DNA of 64,000 nucleotides from Bog-473 sp963719485 (lineage in GTDB: Bacteria; Actinomycetota; Acidimicrobiia; Acidimicrobiales; RAAP-2). The stretch covers positions 992,001 to 1,056,000 of the forward strand of contig OY970387.1 of assembly GCA_963719485.1 (NCBI GenBank), given 5' to 3'. The translations under genes and the position numbers were made by a program. How positions within the stretch are numbered: the stretch's first letter is position 1; each line of letters begins with the position of its first letter. A model generated the notes under the pieces. That model was not told the DNA's origin. It did not search any database and was given only the letters and a program-made list of their open reading frames with translations. This document shows, one piece after another, positions 14,412 to 23,099 of this stretch.

Positions 14412-17263
14412 GGAGACTCCAAGAGTCGGCGGGCTTCGTCAAGGCTGCGGCTCGGTCCGCCTCCAGCGATGGCCGCCACACAAGCCTTGAGGTCTCCACG
14501 CACGTGTGGCGGCGCGCCCGGCAGGCCGAGCCAGTCCGTCAAGGCACGGAGCTCAAGCATCCGAGCGCCCTGCTGCCGCGCCACCTGGACCGCCTCGGCG
14601 TAATCGCGCCCGGCCCGTTCCACCTGGTGCGCGCGCCGCAGAACGCCGGCTCGCAACCGAAGGATCTCGGCCTCACAGAACTGCTCGCCTGTTGTGCGCG
14701 CCGTATTGAGCGCGTCGTCGAGCAGGGCGCGTGCACGCTCGACGCTGGCCAACAGATCGTCCGCCAGGAGCATCTCGAAGTACGGCCGGAGCAGCGGTCC
14801 GGGCAATTCCGGCTCCGCCACTCCTTCGCCCGCCCACCACTGCAGCGACCGGGCCCACTGCCGCCATTGTCGGGTACTGACCTCGTCGGCACCGTGCAGA
14901 GCCTCTCCGGCCAGCTTGATCACGACCGCGCGCTCTCCGTCGAGCTGCGCCATGATGGCGGCCGTCACGGCGGCGACAGCCTGCGCTTGGGGTACGTCTC
15001 GCTCAGTCGTGCAGCGAAGCACGTCGTCCGCAATGCGCCACGCTTCGGTCGTGTTCCCGGTCAGCCAGCACACGAGCGCGGTGGCGACGCGGGGCGCGGC
15101 CAAAGCCATCAACTCGACCGAGCGCATCGGCGGGAGCTCACGCAAGCTCGAGTCGAGCGGGAGCCCGCTCGACTGGTAGGAGTCTCGCAGCTGCGTCAAC
15201 CCTTCCAGGAGCATGCCCTGCCAAATCCGGGTCGTCCCCTCGTACGTGTCGATCAGCTGGAGGGACCAGTCGTCGCCCAGCGTCTCCGCTTCGTTCCTCG
15301 CGTCGTGCAGGATCCTGTTGATGGTCTTGTATTCCGCGCTGGCCTGCCACCACGGCACCAGCACCATGTAGTTCCGTAGCAGGATCTCGCGGTTACCGAG
15401 GCGACGGGCCAGCTCCTCCACTCGTTGGGATTCCTCGAGCGCCTCCGGGGCACTCTGGTCGACTGCGGTCAAGCACATGACCAGACGGCTCCGCGATTTG
15501 AGCTCGGTGGCGTCCCGTTCCTCCTCGGGCAGCTGCCCCACGAGAGCGAGCATCTCCCGCTCATGGCCCGCCGCCTCCCGGAAGCGGGCGTTCTGGCGCG
15601 CCGTGTGGGAGGCCTGCTTCCACAGGGGCACCGCCGCGGAGGCCCGGCCGGCCGCACCCAGGTGATACGCCGCGATCTCCGGCTCCGCCTCGGCCCTACC
15701 CGATGCGACCAGTGTGTCCCCGACAGCACCGTGCACCCGGACCCGGTCGACCCGGAGCACTGAGCGGTAGGACGTCTCGTGAATGAGGGCGTGGCGGAAC
15801 TGCATGGTGTCTGGTCTTGGAGAAGGCTCGATAATGGCGTGCTCCACCAGCCGGTGGAGTTCCTCGTCGAGAGCCGGTCCTTCCAGTCCCGTCGCCGCCT
15901 CGAGGACCAAGCGATCGAACGAGCGCCCGATGACGGCGGCCGCCTGCGCGACGTGTTTGGCCTGACCGACACGGTCGAGACGGGCCGTGATGACCTCCGA
16001 AAGCGTGGCCGGCATGGTCTGGGACGTGATCTCCGAACCGTCGGCCAATCCGCGCGCCAGCTCCTCCAGGAAGAGCGGGACGCCGTCAGCCCGCCGCACC
16101 AGAGCCTCGCGGACGTCGGCGTTCAACCGCGCTGCGTCGGGCAGTTGCTCCAGCATGGTGCGGGCCTCGTCGTTGCTCAGCCGGTCGAGTTGCAGCCCGG
16201 CGTCGGGCTGCACGTGAGGATCGTCGGCGATCTCCGGACGGGCACTCATCACCACGAGCACCGGCGAAGACCCACGTGCAATGACATGGACCGCTTCCAA
16301 CGTACTCGGGTCAGCCCAGTGCGCGTCCTCCACGACGAGCAAGAGCGGCGCTGCTCCCGCCCGTGCTTGCACCCACTGAGCCGCCTCCTGTGGCGTTGCC
16401 GGCACGTGACCCATGACGTCCCCGAACGGATGCAGCGGGCTCAATGACCCCCGTCGGCTACACACCAGCGTGACAACCGGCTCTCGGCGCGCCTCGAGCT
16501 CCGCACTGAATTCGAACAGAAGGCGGGACTTCCCGATCCCAGGCTCTCCCGAGACCACCACGAGCCGGCCCGACCCGTTTCCGACCTCCGCCCACTGCTC
16601 TTGGAGCCAGCGCGAGGCCTCGGTCCGGGGGACGTATTCCGTAAGCGGCCCGGCCTCCAAGCGGGTGCGGGCACTACTGCGTTGCACCACGCGGAAGGCC
16701 GGCACGGGCTGACCGATGCCCTTCAGCGTGATGGATCCCAACGACTCCAGCTCGAAGAAGCCGGCGACGAGCGTCGCGGTCGCACCACTGATCACGATCT
16801 GGCTCGGCTCCCCGACGGCCTGAAGGCGAGCCGCCATATTGGGCACCTGACCCCAGACATCCGGGAGCCGTTGCTGTCCTCCGGCGGTCACGGCTGCCAC
16901 CAGCACTTCGCCCGTGTGGATGCCGGCGCGGGCTTCCAGGTCGTTGATCCCGAGCTCCGGCGGGAGCTCGCTCCCCAGCCGCACGATGTCCTCGACGATC
17001 TCCATCCCAGCCACCAGGGCATCGCGGCTCGCGGACTCCTGTGCCTCGGGGTAACCGAAGTAGGCGACGGCTCCGTCACCCTGGAACTGCGCGATCACGC
17101 CGCCGTGCGCGGTGACGATGGCCGCGACCCGGTGTTGGTAGGCATTCAAAACGTCATGCCAGTCCTCGGGATCGAGCGCCGACGCGAGGTCGGTCGAACC
17201 GACGAGATCGGTGAACATGACCGTCAGCTGGCGCCGCTCCGGCCCATCGACCGAGGCGGTCAT
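14408..17263 (-). CDS. Adenylate/guanylate cyclase-AAA ATPase regulatory protein
   Basis: A 951-residue multidomain regulator. Residues about 10-195 are a class III nucleotide cyclase: metal-binding Asp in FTDLVGST (D19) and QGDGAVAYFG (D63), and the transition-state Asn and Arg in VPNMAARLQ (N142, R146). The usual substrate Lys before FxGD is Gln, as is common in this subgroup. Residues 215-500 form a STAND/AAA ATPase with Walker A GEPGIGKS (239-246) and Walker B LLLVVEDAHWAD (about 307-318). Residues 550-930 are TPR-like helical repeats. The start at 17263 has AGGGGGA upstream. It probably senses a ligand through the TPR region and controls or accompanies the overlapping MpaB gene (inference). 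Confidence 0.82.
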   Translation of the reverse strand: MTASVDGPERRQLTVMFTDLVGSTDLASALDPEDWHDVLNAYQHRVAAIVTAHGGVIAQFQGDGAVAYFGYPEAQESASRDALVAGMEIVEDIVRLGSELPPELGINDLEARAGIHTGEVLVAAVTAGGQQRLPDVWGQVPNMAARLQAVGEPSQIVISGATATLVAGFFELESLGSITLKGIGQPVPAFRVVQRSSARTRLEAGPLTEYVPRTEASRWLQEQWAEVGNGSGRLVVVSGEPGIGKSRLLFEFSAELEARREPVVTLVCSRRGSLSPLHPFGDVMGHVPATPQEAAQWVQARAGAAPLLLVVEDAHWADPSTLEAVHVIARGSSPVLVVMSARPEIADDPHVQPDAGLQLDRLSNDEARTMLEQLPDAARLNADVREALVRRADGVPLFLEELARGLADGSEITSQTMPATLSEVITARLDRVGQAKHVAQAAAVIGRSFDRLVLEAATGLEGPALDEELHRLVEHAIIEPSPRPDTMQFRHALIHETSYRSVLRVDRVRVHGAVGDTLVASGRAEAEPEIAAYHLGAAGRASAAVPLWKQASHTARQNARFREAAGHEREMLALVGQLPEEERDATELKSRSRLVMCLTAVDQSAPEALEESQRVEELARRLGNREILLRNYMVLVPWWQASAEYKTINRILHDARNEAETLGDDWSLQLIDTYEGTTRIWQGMLLEGLTQLRDSYQSSGLPLDSSLRELPPMRSVELMALAAPRVATALVCWLTGNTTEAWRIADDVLRCTTERDVPQAQAVAAVTAAIMAQLDGERAVVIKLAGEALHGADEVSTRQWRQWARSLQWWAGEGVAEPELPGPLLRPYFEMLLADDLLASVERARALLDDALNTARTTGEQFCEAEILRLRAGVLRRAHQVERAGRDYAEAVQVARQQGARMLELRALTDWLGLPGAPPHVRGDLKACVAAIAGGGPSRSLDEARRLLESP

Positions 17264-17460
17264 GGTGCTGTCCCCCTGGCAGGGCGCCCAGCACAACCGC
17301 CTGGACTCCTCGGGAGTCGTCGCACCCGGCAAATCTACGTCCGCCCAGGCCGGAGCGGTAGTGCCGACTGGCAGGACTTCTGCTCCAACCTCCCACGTGC
17401 CTGCACGGGGTCGAGCCACGCCGAGGCACCGTCATCCCGTCCGGCGGGAGCGGCTGATCG

Positions 17461-17466
17461 TAGGCT
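17461..17466 (+). promoter_or_regulatory. -10 box of the 17473 gene
   Basis: TAGGCT ends six bases before the ATG at 17473 with no ribosome site, consistent with leaderless transcription. Confidence 0.4.
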
Positions 17467-17472
17467 ACTCCC

Positions 17473-18231
17473 ATGCATGTGAAGGTTTCCGGCCGTGCAG
17501 CCGCGCTGATACTCGCGCTCGCCGCCACCCCCGTCATGCTCGGCGTCTTGTCGGGAGCCGCGGCGGCGCAGGACACGACCACCACGACCACGGCACCTGT
17601 CACCACGACAACGGTCGCCCCGCCGACGACGACGGTTCCCCCCACCACTGCGCCGACTACCACGACCCTTCCGGCCACGACGACGACGCGAGGCCGCCCG
17701 ACGACGACAACGTCATCGAGCACCACGACGACGACGGTGGCCAGCTCGACATCGAGCTCCAAGACGTGGGGCTGGGTGCTGCTGGCCGTGGTCATCGCCT
17801 TGGCGGCCCTGCTCGTCGGCCTCCTGATCGCCCGGAGCCGACGACAGGGGCGCGAGGTGAACTGGGAGCGCTCGGTGCGGCCCGCGGTGACCGCAGCCGA
17901 ACTGGCTCGGGAACTCGTGCTGTCGCAATCCGACGCCGACGACAACCAGCGTCGGGCGACGGTCGCCGCGCAGCTGGACGAGGCCGTCGATGGTCTGGAG
18001 CGGGCCGCGAACTCCGCTCCCGATGAGACACGCCGGGCCCTCTGCATGCGTTGTGCCGACAGCCTGCGTGGCCTGGCTTTCGCCGTCGAGGCCGATCACC
18101 TGATGCGATCTGGAGGCGCGACGCCGACCGGCGAGCAGTTGGCCTCCGCCGATTCGGCCCGGCGCAACCGCGCGGCCGAGCTGAACGCAGCGCTGGAGGA
18201 CCTGAAGGCGGCGATCGCGCCAAAGACGTAA
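17473..18231 (+). CDS. Membrane-anchored Thr-rich protein of unknown function
   Basis: A 252-residue protein. It has a signal peptide (residues 1-32, ending in AAAAQD), then an extracytoplasmic low-complexity stretch almost entirely Thr/Pro/Val (34-96). A single membrane helix follows (about 99-120, WGWVLLAVVIALAALLVGLLIA), ending in a positively charged RSRRQGR. The last 130 residues are a helical, charged domain that should be cytoplasmic. Thr/Pro spacers like this often cross the cell wall and may be O-mannosylated. No enzymatic motif is seen. It is divergent from the cyclase-AAA gene. Confidence 0.65.
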   Translation: MHVKVSGRAAALILALAATPVMLGVLSGAAAAQDTTTTTTAPVTTTTVAPPTTTVPPTTAPTTTTLPATTTTRGRPTTTTSSSTTTTTVASSTSSSKTWGWVLLAVVIALAALLVGLLIARSRRQGREVNWERSVRPAVTAAELARELVLSQSDADDNQRRATVAAQLDEAVDGLERAANSAPDETRRALCMRCADSLRGLAFAVEADHLMRSGGATPTGEQLASADSARRNRAAELNAALEDLKAAIAPKT

Positions 18232-18282
18232 CGCCGACCTCCACCATTGAGCCCGTTCGAACGGACGTGGTTGACTCTGCGC

Positions 18283-19206
18283 GTGGCATCCGTCAGTCGT
18301 GTTCGCGGGGCTGGGCTCTCGCTTGCCGTGACCGAGCAGGGAGCGGGACCGACCGTCGTGCTCGTGCACGGCTTCCCCGACACGAGCGCTGTCTGGGATC
18401 CCGTCGCCGAACGCCTCGCCTCGGATCACCACGTCGTCTCCTATGACGTCCGGGGGGCCGGGGACTCGGAGGAACCGGGCTCTCGAGCCGGCTACGGGCT
18501 GCCGCTCCTCGTCGACGACCTCGTGGCCGTGCTCGAACGCACGAGCCCTGACTCACCGGCCCATGTGGTGGCGCACGACTGGGGGTCGATCCAGGGCTGG
18601 GAGGCCGTGACCACGAAGGGTGTGGCACACCGCTTTGCCAGCTATACCTCCATCTCCGGTCCGCCCCTCGACTATGCCGGCCTCTGGGCGCGCCGTCACC
18701 GCTCCGTTCGCCCGGCGCTCCTCGGACCTGCCCTGCGTCAGGCTCTTCACTCGTGGTACATCGGGTTCTTCCATCTGCCCCTGCTGCCCCAACTGATGAT
18801 GCGTCCGCGCCGGGCCAACGAGCTGTGGGCCGCGACTCTGCACCGGGTCGAGGGAGCGCCCACCGACGACCGGTGGCCTGCTCCCACATTCGGCTCGGAT
18901 TTCGCGCACGGCGTCGAGCTCTATCGGGCCAACGTGGGCGACCGCATGCGCCACCCTCGGGCGGGGCACACCGACGTCCCCGTGCAGCTGATCGTTCCCG
19001 TGCGAGATCGCTACGTGAGCCCCGCGTTGCTCGAGGGCCTCGAGGATTGGGCGTCGCTCATGTGGCGCCGACCGGTGGACGGAGGGCACTGGCTCATTCG
19101 GACCAATCCCGACGACGTCGCTCGGTGGGTGCGGGAGGTTGTCGAGGCGGTGGAGACCGGCACCGAGCCCGAGCTCCTCCGCCGACTGCGGGTAACCGGG
19201 GCCTGA
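18283..19206 (+). CDS. Alpha/beta hydrolase (epoxide hydrolase/dehalogenase-like)
   Basis: A roughly 307-residue alpha/beta hydrolase. The oxyanion motif HGFPDT is at residues 29-34. The nucleophile elbow VVAHDWGS places an Asp (D99), not Ser, at the nucleophile position, as in epoxide hydrolases and haloalkane dehalogenases. The general base His is in DGGHWL near the C-terminus. The start is uncertain: GTG 18283 gives the usual N-terminus, while TTG 18247 would add 12 residues. It ends three bases from the convergent permease gene. The substrate is unknown. Confidence 0.75.
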   Translation: MASVSRVRGAGLSLAVTEQGAGPTVVLVHGFPDTSAVWDPVAERLASDHHVVSYDVRGAGDSEEPGSRAGYGLPLLVDDLVAVLERTSPDSPAHVVAHDWGSIQGWEAVTTKGVAHRFASYTSISGPPLDYAGLWARRHRSVRPALLGPALRQALHSWYIGFFHLPLLPQLMMRPRRANELWAATLHRVEGAPTDDRWPAPTFGSDFAHGVELYRANVGDRMRHPRAGHTDVPVQLIVPVRDRYVSPALLEGLEDWASLMWRRPVDGGHWLIRTNPDDVARWVREVVEAVETGTEPELLRRLRVTGA

Positions 19207-19209
19207 CCC

Positions 19210-21795
19210 TTATTCCGCCCGCAGCATGAGCGCCGTGGGCGTCCGCGCCGCCTTCCGGGCTGGCACCGCCGCGACGACGTTGGCCAGGAGCAATGTTCCG
19301 AGGACCACCAGGGCGATCGACGGCACGGAGAACGTGGGATAGGGCACCGCGTAGATCTGGCGGGCGAAGAGGTCCCAGAGCCACCGGCCCGTGACGACGC
19401 CGAGCGGAATCCCAACCACAATACCGACGAGGGCGGCAACCGTGGCCTGCCAGGCCACGGCGGCGGCCAACTGCCACCTCACGAATCCGACCGTCTTGAG
19501 CAGCGCCAGGTCGCGTCGGCGCTGGCGTACCGAGGAGAGAAGGGTCAGGGCCAGTGCCACGATGGCCCCGAGAGCGAGGCCCGACACGAGATAGGTCGGC
19601 GTGAGCCCGATCGTCTTGTAGTTCACGATCTCCGCCGGGCGCTGCACGCCCTGCACCACGAGCTGGTTGGCGCCGGGACCGCCTTCTGCGGCGGTGAAGA
19701 CCTTGTCGGTCGCGCCTGCGATGCGCTGCAAACTTGCGAGCGCTGCCGTCGGTGGCGCGCCCGGCCGGATCCGCACGAGCGCGAGGTTCGGCCCGTCGAG
19801 CGCGGGTTCGGGGCCGCTGTTGACGGCGTTGGCGAAATCCTTGGGGAACATCTGATTTGCGAACAGGACGCCGGTGCCCATCGACGTATGGTCGGAGATG
19901 GTGCTGGCGAAGCCGATGGCGGGAAACGTCGCCGTCCCGACGATCAACAGGCGGGTGGGCGGAAGGTAGACGGGGGCATCCGCAGCAGTTCCGTAGGACA
20001 CTGTGACGTACTGCCCGAGGTGCTTGTGCAGCGCTGCCAAAGTGGCTGCGCCGAGAACGACGTCACGCGGAGCGTCGACAGCATGGCCGCTGAGAATAGG
20101 AGGCGAGACCGCCGCATCGACGTTCTCCACGAGGAAGGGCACGCTCTGGCCGTCGATCTCCACGTCGTTGAACGAAGCGCCGCTGTAGGCGGCGACGTAT
20201 CGGTCACGCTTCAAGAGCGAGAGAGTCACCTGGGGTACGTTGCCGCTCCCCGCGCCCACCGGTTGGAGGAGGTAGGACCAGTTCCATCCGTAGAGAGCCG
20301 GCCTGGACACCAGCGTCTGCAGGCTGTTCCCGAAGGTCAAGGTCGTCACCACGAGCGCGACGGCCAAAACGGACCCGAGCAACGCCGATCGCACGGGGAC
20401 GGCGCTCCGACCCTCGCCTGGTTCGAGTGCCATGCGCACCCCGACGACGCCAGGGGCCGAAAGGCCAGCCCGCGCGGTGAACGCCACCACCCGCGCTCCG
20501 GCCGTCGACTGCATGCGGGGACGCAGTCCAGTGCGGTGCGGCGCCGTCGAATACGCCAGCAGGACGGCGACCGCACTCAAGAGCACGACGAGAACCACGA
20601 CGCCGAGGCCGAGAACTGTCCAGTCGAAGGAGATGCCTCCCGATGGGTCCACGGGCCGCATGGGTCCGAGCGGCGCGAGCGGTGAGAGGACGACGGCGAC
20701 CACTGCGGCCAGCACTGCTCCGATCAGTATCGACACCTCAAAACCGATCAAGCCGTCGAACATGGTCTCCGCGGGACTGGCGCCGAGCGCCCGGAGAACC
20801 TGGAGCTGACCACGGTCCACTCGGTACCGACGTGCGATCAATTGGGCGGCGATCAGCAGCGCCGCGAGGAGGGAGATGGCGCCGAAGACCCCGAGCGCAA
20901 TGGAGATGGGCTTCAGCGAGCTGTCCGCCTTGGCGACAACCGGTGCCAACAGGTGGTCCGTGGAGATGACCCCAGGCGGAATGAGAGCAGCCACCTCGCG
21001 CTCGACGGCCGGCACCGCGGCGACGCCACCCTTCGTCTGGATGCCGAAGACGAGGGCGCCGGCGAACTGCTCGCCCTTGTGGGCGAGCAACTCCCGGTCG
21101 AACGCGGGCGTCAGGGGGATGAGTGTGGGGAGCGTGTCGACGTCGTCCTCCACGATCTCCGAGTTCAGCGAGGCCAGCCCGACGATCCTCAGGTCGGCGC
21201 GCAGCGCAGGTGGCACGGCCTTCGTGCCGAAGCCGGGGAGGTTCTGCTGGGCGTCCGAGTAGAAACCGAAGGGGATCACCTGTCCGATGTGGAACCCCAA
21301 CCGCTTCGCGACGATCGGGGACATGACGATCTCGTCGGGCCGGTCGGGCGACGGCAAGCGACCTTGGGTGACGGCCACGCGGTCCTGGGTGAAGAACAGC
21401 CCGTTGACGCTGGCCACCGGAAACGCCTCGCCGGTGACGGCCAACCTCGGCGACCCGTCCGATGTCAGGGGCGCCCCCGTGACTTCGATCGCCGCCGCCA
21501 CATGGCGCACGTGGGGAAGACGGGCGATCGCGGCGGTCAGCGCGGGGTCGTCGTCGGGGATGCTGGACCCGCCCGTGCCGCCCCCGCCGTACACGGACAC
21601 GCTGAGGTCCGACGGATTCGTGGCGGCGAGAAACGTTGAGAACGACGACTGCGTGCGCCGAGCCGCGGCCAGGCTGCCGAGACCGAGGCCGCCGACGAGG
21701 GCGACCAGGATGATCAGGGAGAGGTAGCCACCCCAGCGGTGTCGAAAGGTGGTCCTCAGGCGGTATCCCGCGACCGCGAGGGCCCCTGTCGTCAC
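19210..21795 (-). CDS. MacB/FtsX-type ABC transporter permease (861 residues)
   Basis: A large permease with two FtsX-type halves. It has an N-terminal membrane helix (about 20-45, YLSLIILVALVGGLGLGSLAAA) and a long extracytoplasmic MacB-like region (50-290). Three helices follow at about 295-430, then a second extracytoplasmic segment and three C-terminal helices (about 735-850) around the VRQRRRDLALLKTVGFVRWQ coupling loop. No ATPase is fused; the nearest is at 25275-25979. It resembles the permease at 30802-33297 along its length. Such systems extract lipids or lipoproteins, export peptides or antibiotics, or transmit force through the envelope. Confidence 0.82.
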   Translation of the reverse strand: MTTGALAVAGYRLRTTFRHRWGGYLSLIILVALVGGLGLGSLAAARRTQSSFSTFLAATNPSDLSVSVYGGGGTGGSSIPDDDPALTAAIARLPHVRHVAAAIEVTGAPLTSDGSPRLAVTGEAFPVASVNGLFFTQDRVAVTQGRLPSPDRPDEIVMSPIVAKRLGFHIGQVIPFGFYSDAQQNLPGFGTKAVPPALRADLRIVGLASLNSEIVEDDVDTLPTLIPLTPAFDRELLAHKGEQFAGALVFGIQTKGGVAAVPAVEREVAALIPPGVISTDHLLAPVVAKADSSLKPISIALGVFGAISLLAALLIAAQLIARRYRVDRGQLQVLRALGASPAETMFDGLIGFEVSILIGAVLAAVVAVVLSPLAPLGPMRPVDPSGGISFDWTVLGLGVVVLVVLLSAVAVLLAYSTAPHRTGLRPRMQSTAGARVVAFTARAGLSAPGVVGVRMALEPGEGRSAVPVRSALLGSVLAVALVVTTLTFGNSLQTLVSRPALYGWNWSYLLQPVGAGSGNVPQVTLSLLKRDRYVAAYSGASFNDVEIDGQSVPFLVENVDAAVSPPILSGHAVDAPRDVVLGAATLAALHKHLGQYVTVSYGTAADAPVYLPPTRLLIVGTATFPAIGFASTISDHTSMGTGVLFANQMFPKDFANAVNSGPEPALDGPNLALVRIRPGAPPTAALASLQRIAGATDKVFTAAEGGPGANQLVVQGVQRPAEIVNYKTIGLTPTYLVSGLALGAIVALALTLLSSVRQRRRDLALLKTVGFVRWQLAAAVAWQATVAALVGIVVGIPLGVVTGRWLWDLFARQIYAVPYPTFSVPSIALVVLGTLLLANVVAAVPARKAARTPTALMLRAE

Positions 21796-21940
21796 CGACC
21801 GTGGTCCCCCGGCATCACGCCACCTGCCCCTTCACCGTTCTCAGTCTGGTCAACTGGCCCGGGTGCACCAAGGGTGCCACCCTGACCTGCTCTCGGGGTG
21901 GCAGCACCACGGACACCCTGGTCATCCGGCACTGGCGCGC

Positions 21941-21946
21941 TACCGT
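21941..21946 (+). promoter_or_regulatory. -10 box of the LuxR-type regulator
   Basis: TACCGT lies nine bases before the ATG at 21956. The region has no ribosome site, supporting a leaderless start there rather than farther upstream in the open frame. Confidence 0.4.
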
Positions 21947-21955
21947 ACGCTTGGA

Positions 21956-22630
21956 ATGGCGAGCATCCGGGTGGTACTGGCGGAGGACAACGCGCTCCTC
22001 AGAGAGGGGATCGCGCGCATCATCGACGGCGAGCCTGACCTCCAACTCGTGGGCCGGGCGGCCGACCTGCCCGAACTCCTCGAGATCATCGAGGACACCT
22101 CCCCAGATGTTGTCGTGACCGACATCCGCATGCCCCCGACCGGAACCGACGAGGGGATCCAGGCCGCGTCGTGGTTGCGCGAGCACAAGCCGGAAGTGGG
22201 CGTTGTCGTGCTCAGCCAGTACAAGACGCCCTCGTACGCTCTGGCCCTCCTCGAGACGGGGTCGGCCGGGCGCGGCTATCTCCTGAAGGAGCAGGTCGCC
22301 GGCGCCGACGAGCTGGCTCAGGCCATCCGGACCGTGGCCCAGGGCGGCTCCATGATCGACCCGCAGATCGTCGACGAGCTGATCGAGGCTAAGTCCTCGC
22401 GCCGGAAGTCGGACCTGTCCTGGCTCACACCACGGGAGTCGGAGATCCTGGGTGAGATGGCCAAGGGGAAGAGCAACGCCGCCATCGCCGCCTCGCTGCA
22501 GGTCTCGGAGCGGGCGGTGGAGAAGCACACGAACTCCATCTTCTCCAAGCTCGGACTGACCGAGGAGCGCGATGTGAACCGGCGGGTCAAGGCCGTACTG
22601 GTCTATCTCAGCGACCCCGGGGGAGGGTGA
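21956..22630 (+). CDS. NarL/LuxR-family response regulator
   Basis: A 224-residue two-domain regulator. The receiver domain (1-125) has the acidic pair E10/D11, the phosphoacceptor D56 in VVVTDIRMP and the conserved Lys (K111) in GYLLKEQ. A LuxR-type helix-turn-helix (about 158-205, LTPRESEILGEMAKGKSNAAIAASLQVSERAVEKH) binds DNA. It is likely phosphorylated by the histidine kinase encoded at 23100-25259 (inference from proximity). Its receiver resembles that of the receiver-cyclase fusion at 25981 (shared TDIRMPP and SAG.GYLLK). Confidence 0.88.
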   Translation: MASIRVVLAEDNALLREGIARIIDGEPDLQLVGRAADLPELLEIIEDTSPDVVVTDIRMPPTGTDEGIQAASWLREHKPEVGVVVLSQYKTPSYALALLETGSAGRGYLLKEQVAGADELAQAIRTVAQGGSMIDPQIVDELIEAKSSRRKSDLSWLTPRESEILGEMAKGKSNAAIAASLQVSERAVEKHTNSIFSKLGLTEERDVNRRVKAVLVYLSDPGGG

Positions 22631-22696
22631 CACCACCCCCCTGGCGTGCGTGGCACCGCCCCGGCCACCCGTCGGGCGTCGTGCGAGAATAGGGAT

Positions 22697-23089
22697 ATGA
22701 GCGATCGGCTCCCCGTCCTGATCGTCGACGATCAGGCTCCATTCAGGGCCGCCATGAAAGCGGTGCTCAAGCGGGCCGTCGAGTTCGAGTTGGTGGGCGA
22801 GGCCGCCAGCGGGAGCGAGGCGGTGTCCCTCGAGGAAGAGCTGCATCCCGCACTGGTCCTGATGGACATCAACATGCCGGAGATGAACGGGATCGAGGCC
22901 ACCCGTTCCATGGTGTCCCGGCATCCCGAGGTCGTCGTGATCCTGTGCTCGACCTACGACGCGGGAGACCTGCCGCCCGAGGTGGCCACCAGCGGCGCCC
23001 GCGCCTACCTCAACAAGGAGCACCTGGGTGCCGACACGCTTCGGCAGCTCTGGGAGGGGCGGAACGCCCAGAAGTTCGTCTCGGTTTGA
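22697..23089 (+). CDS. Stand-alone CheY-like receiver protein
   Basis: A 130-residue single receiver domain: D11/D12 (IVDDQ), phosphoacceptor D57 (LMDINMP), T/S in LCSTYD and K107 in AYLNKEHL. There is no output domain, so it may act by protein contact or as a phosphate sink. A GAGAAT -10 box (22685-22690) sits six bases before the ATG. It is convergent with the kinase gene, ten bases away. Confidence 0.85.
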   Translation: MSDRLPVLIVDDQAPFRAAMKAVLKRAVEFELVGEAASGSEAVSLEEELHPALVLMDINMPEMNGIEATRSMVSRHPEVVVILCSTYDAGDLPPEVATSGARAYLNKEHLGADTLRQLWEGRNAQKFVSV

Positions 23090-23099
23090 TCCGCTGCTG

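Noticed and set aside
17575..17760. Dense ACG/ACC repeats, possible microsatellite or CRISPR
   Set aside because: They encode the Thr/Pro-rich extracellular spacer of a membrane protein; the codons vary and keep one frame.
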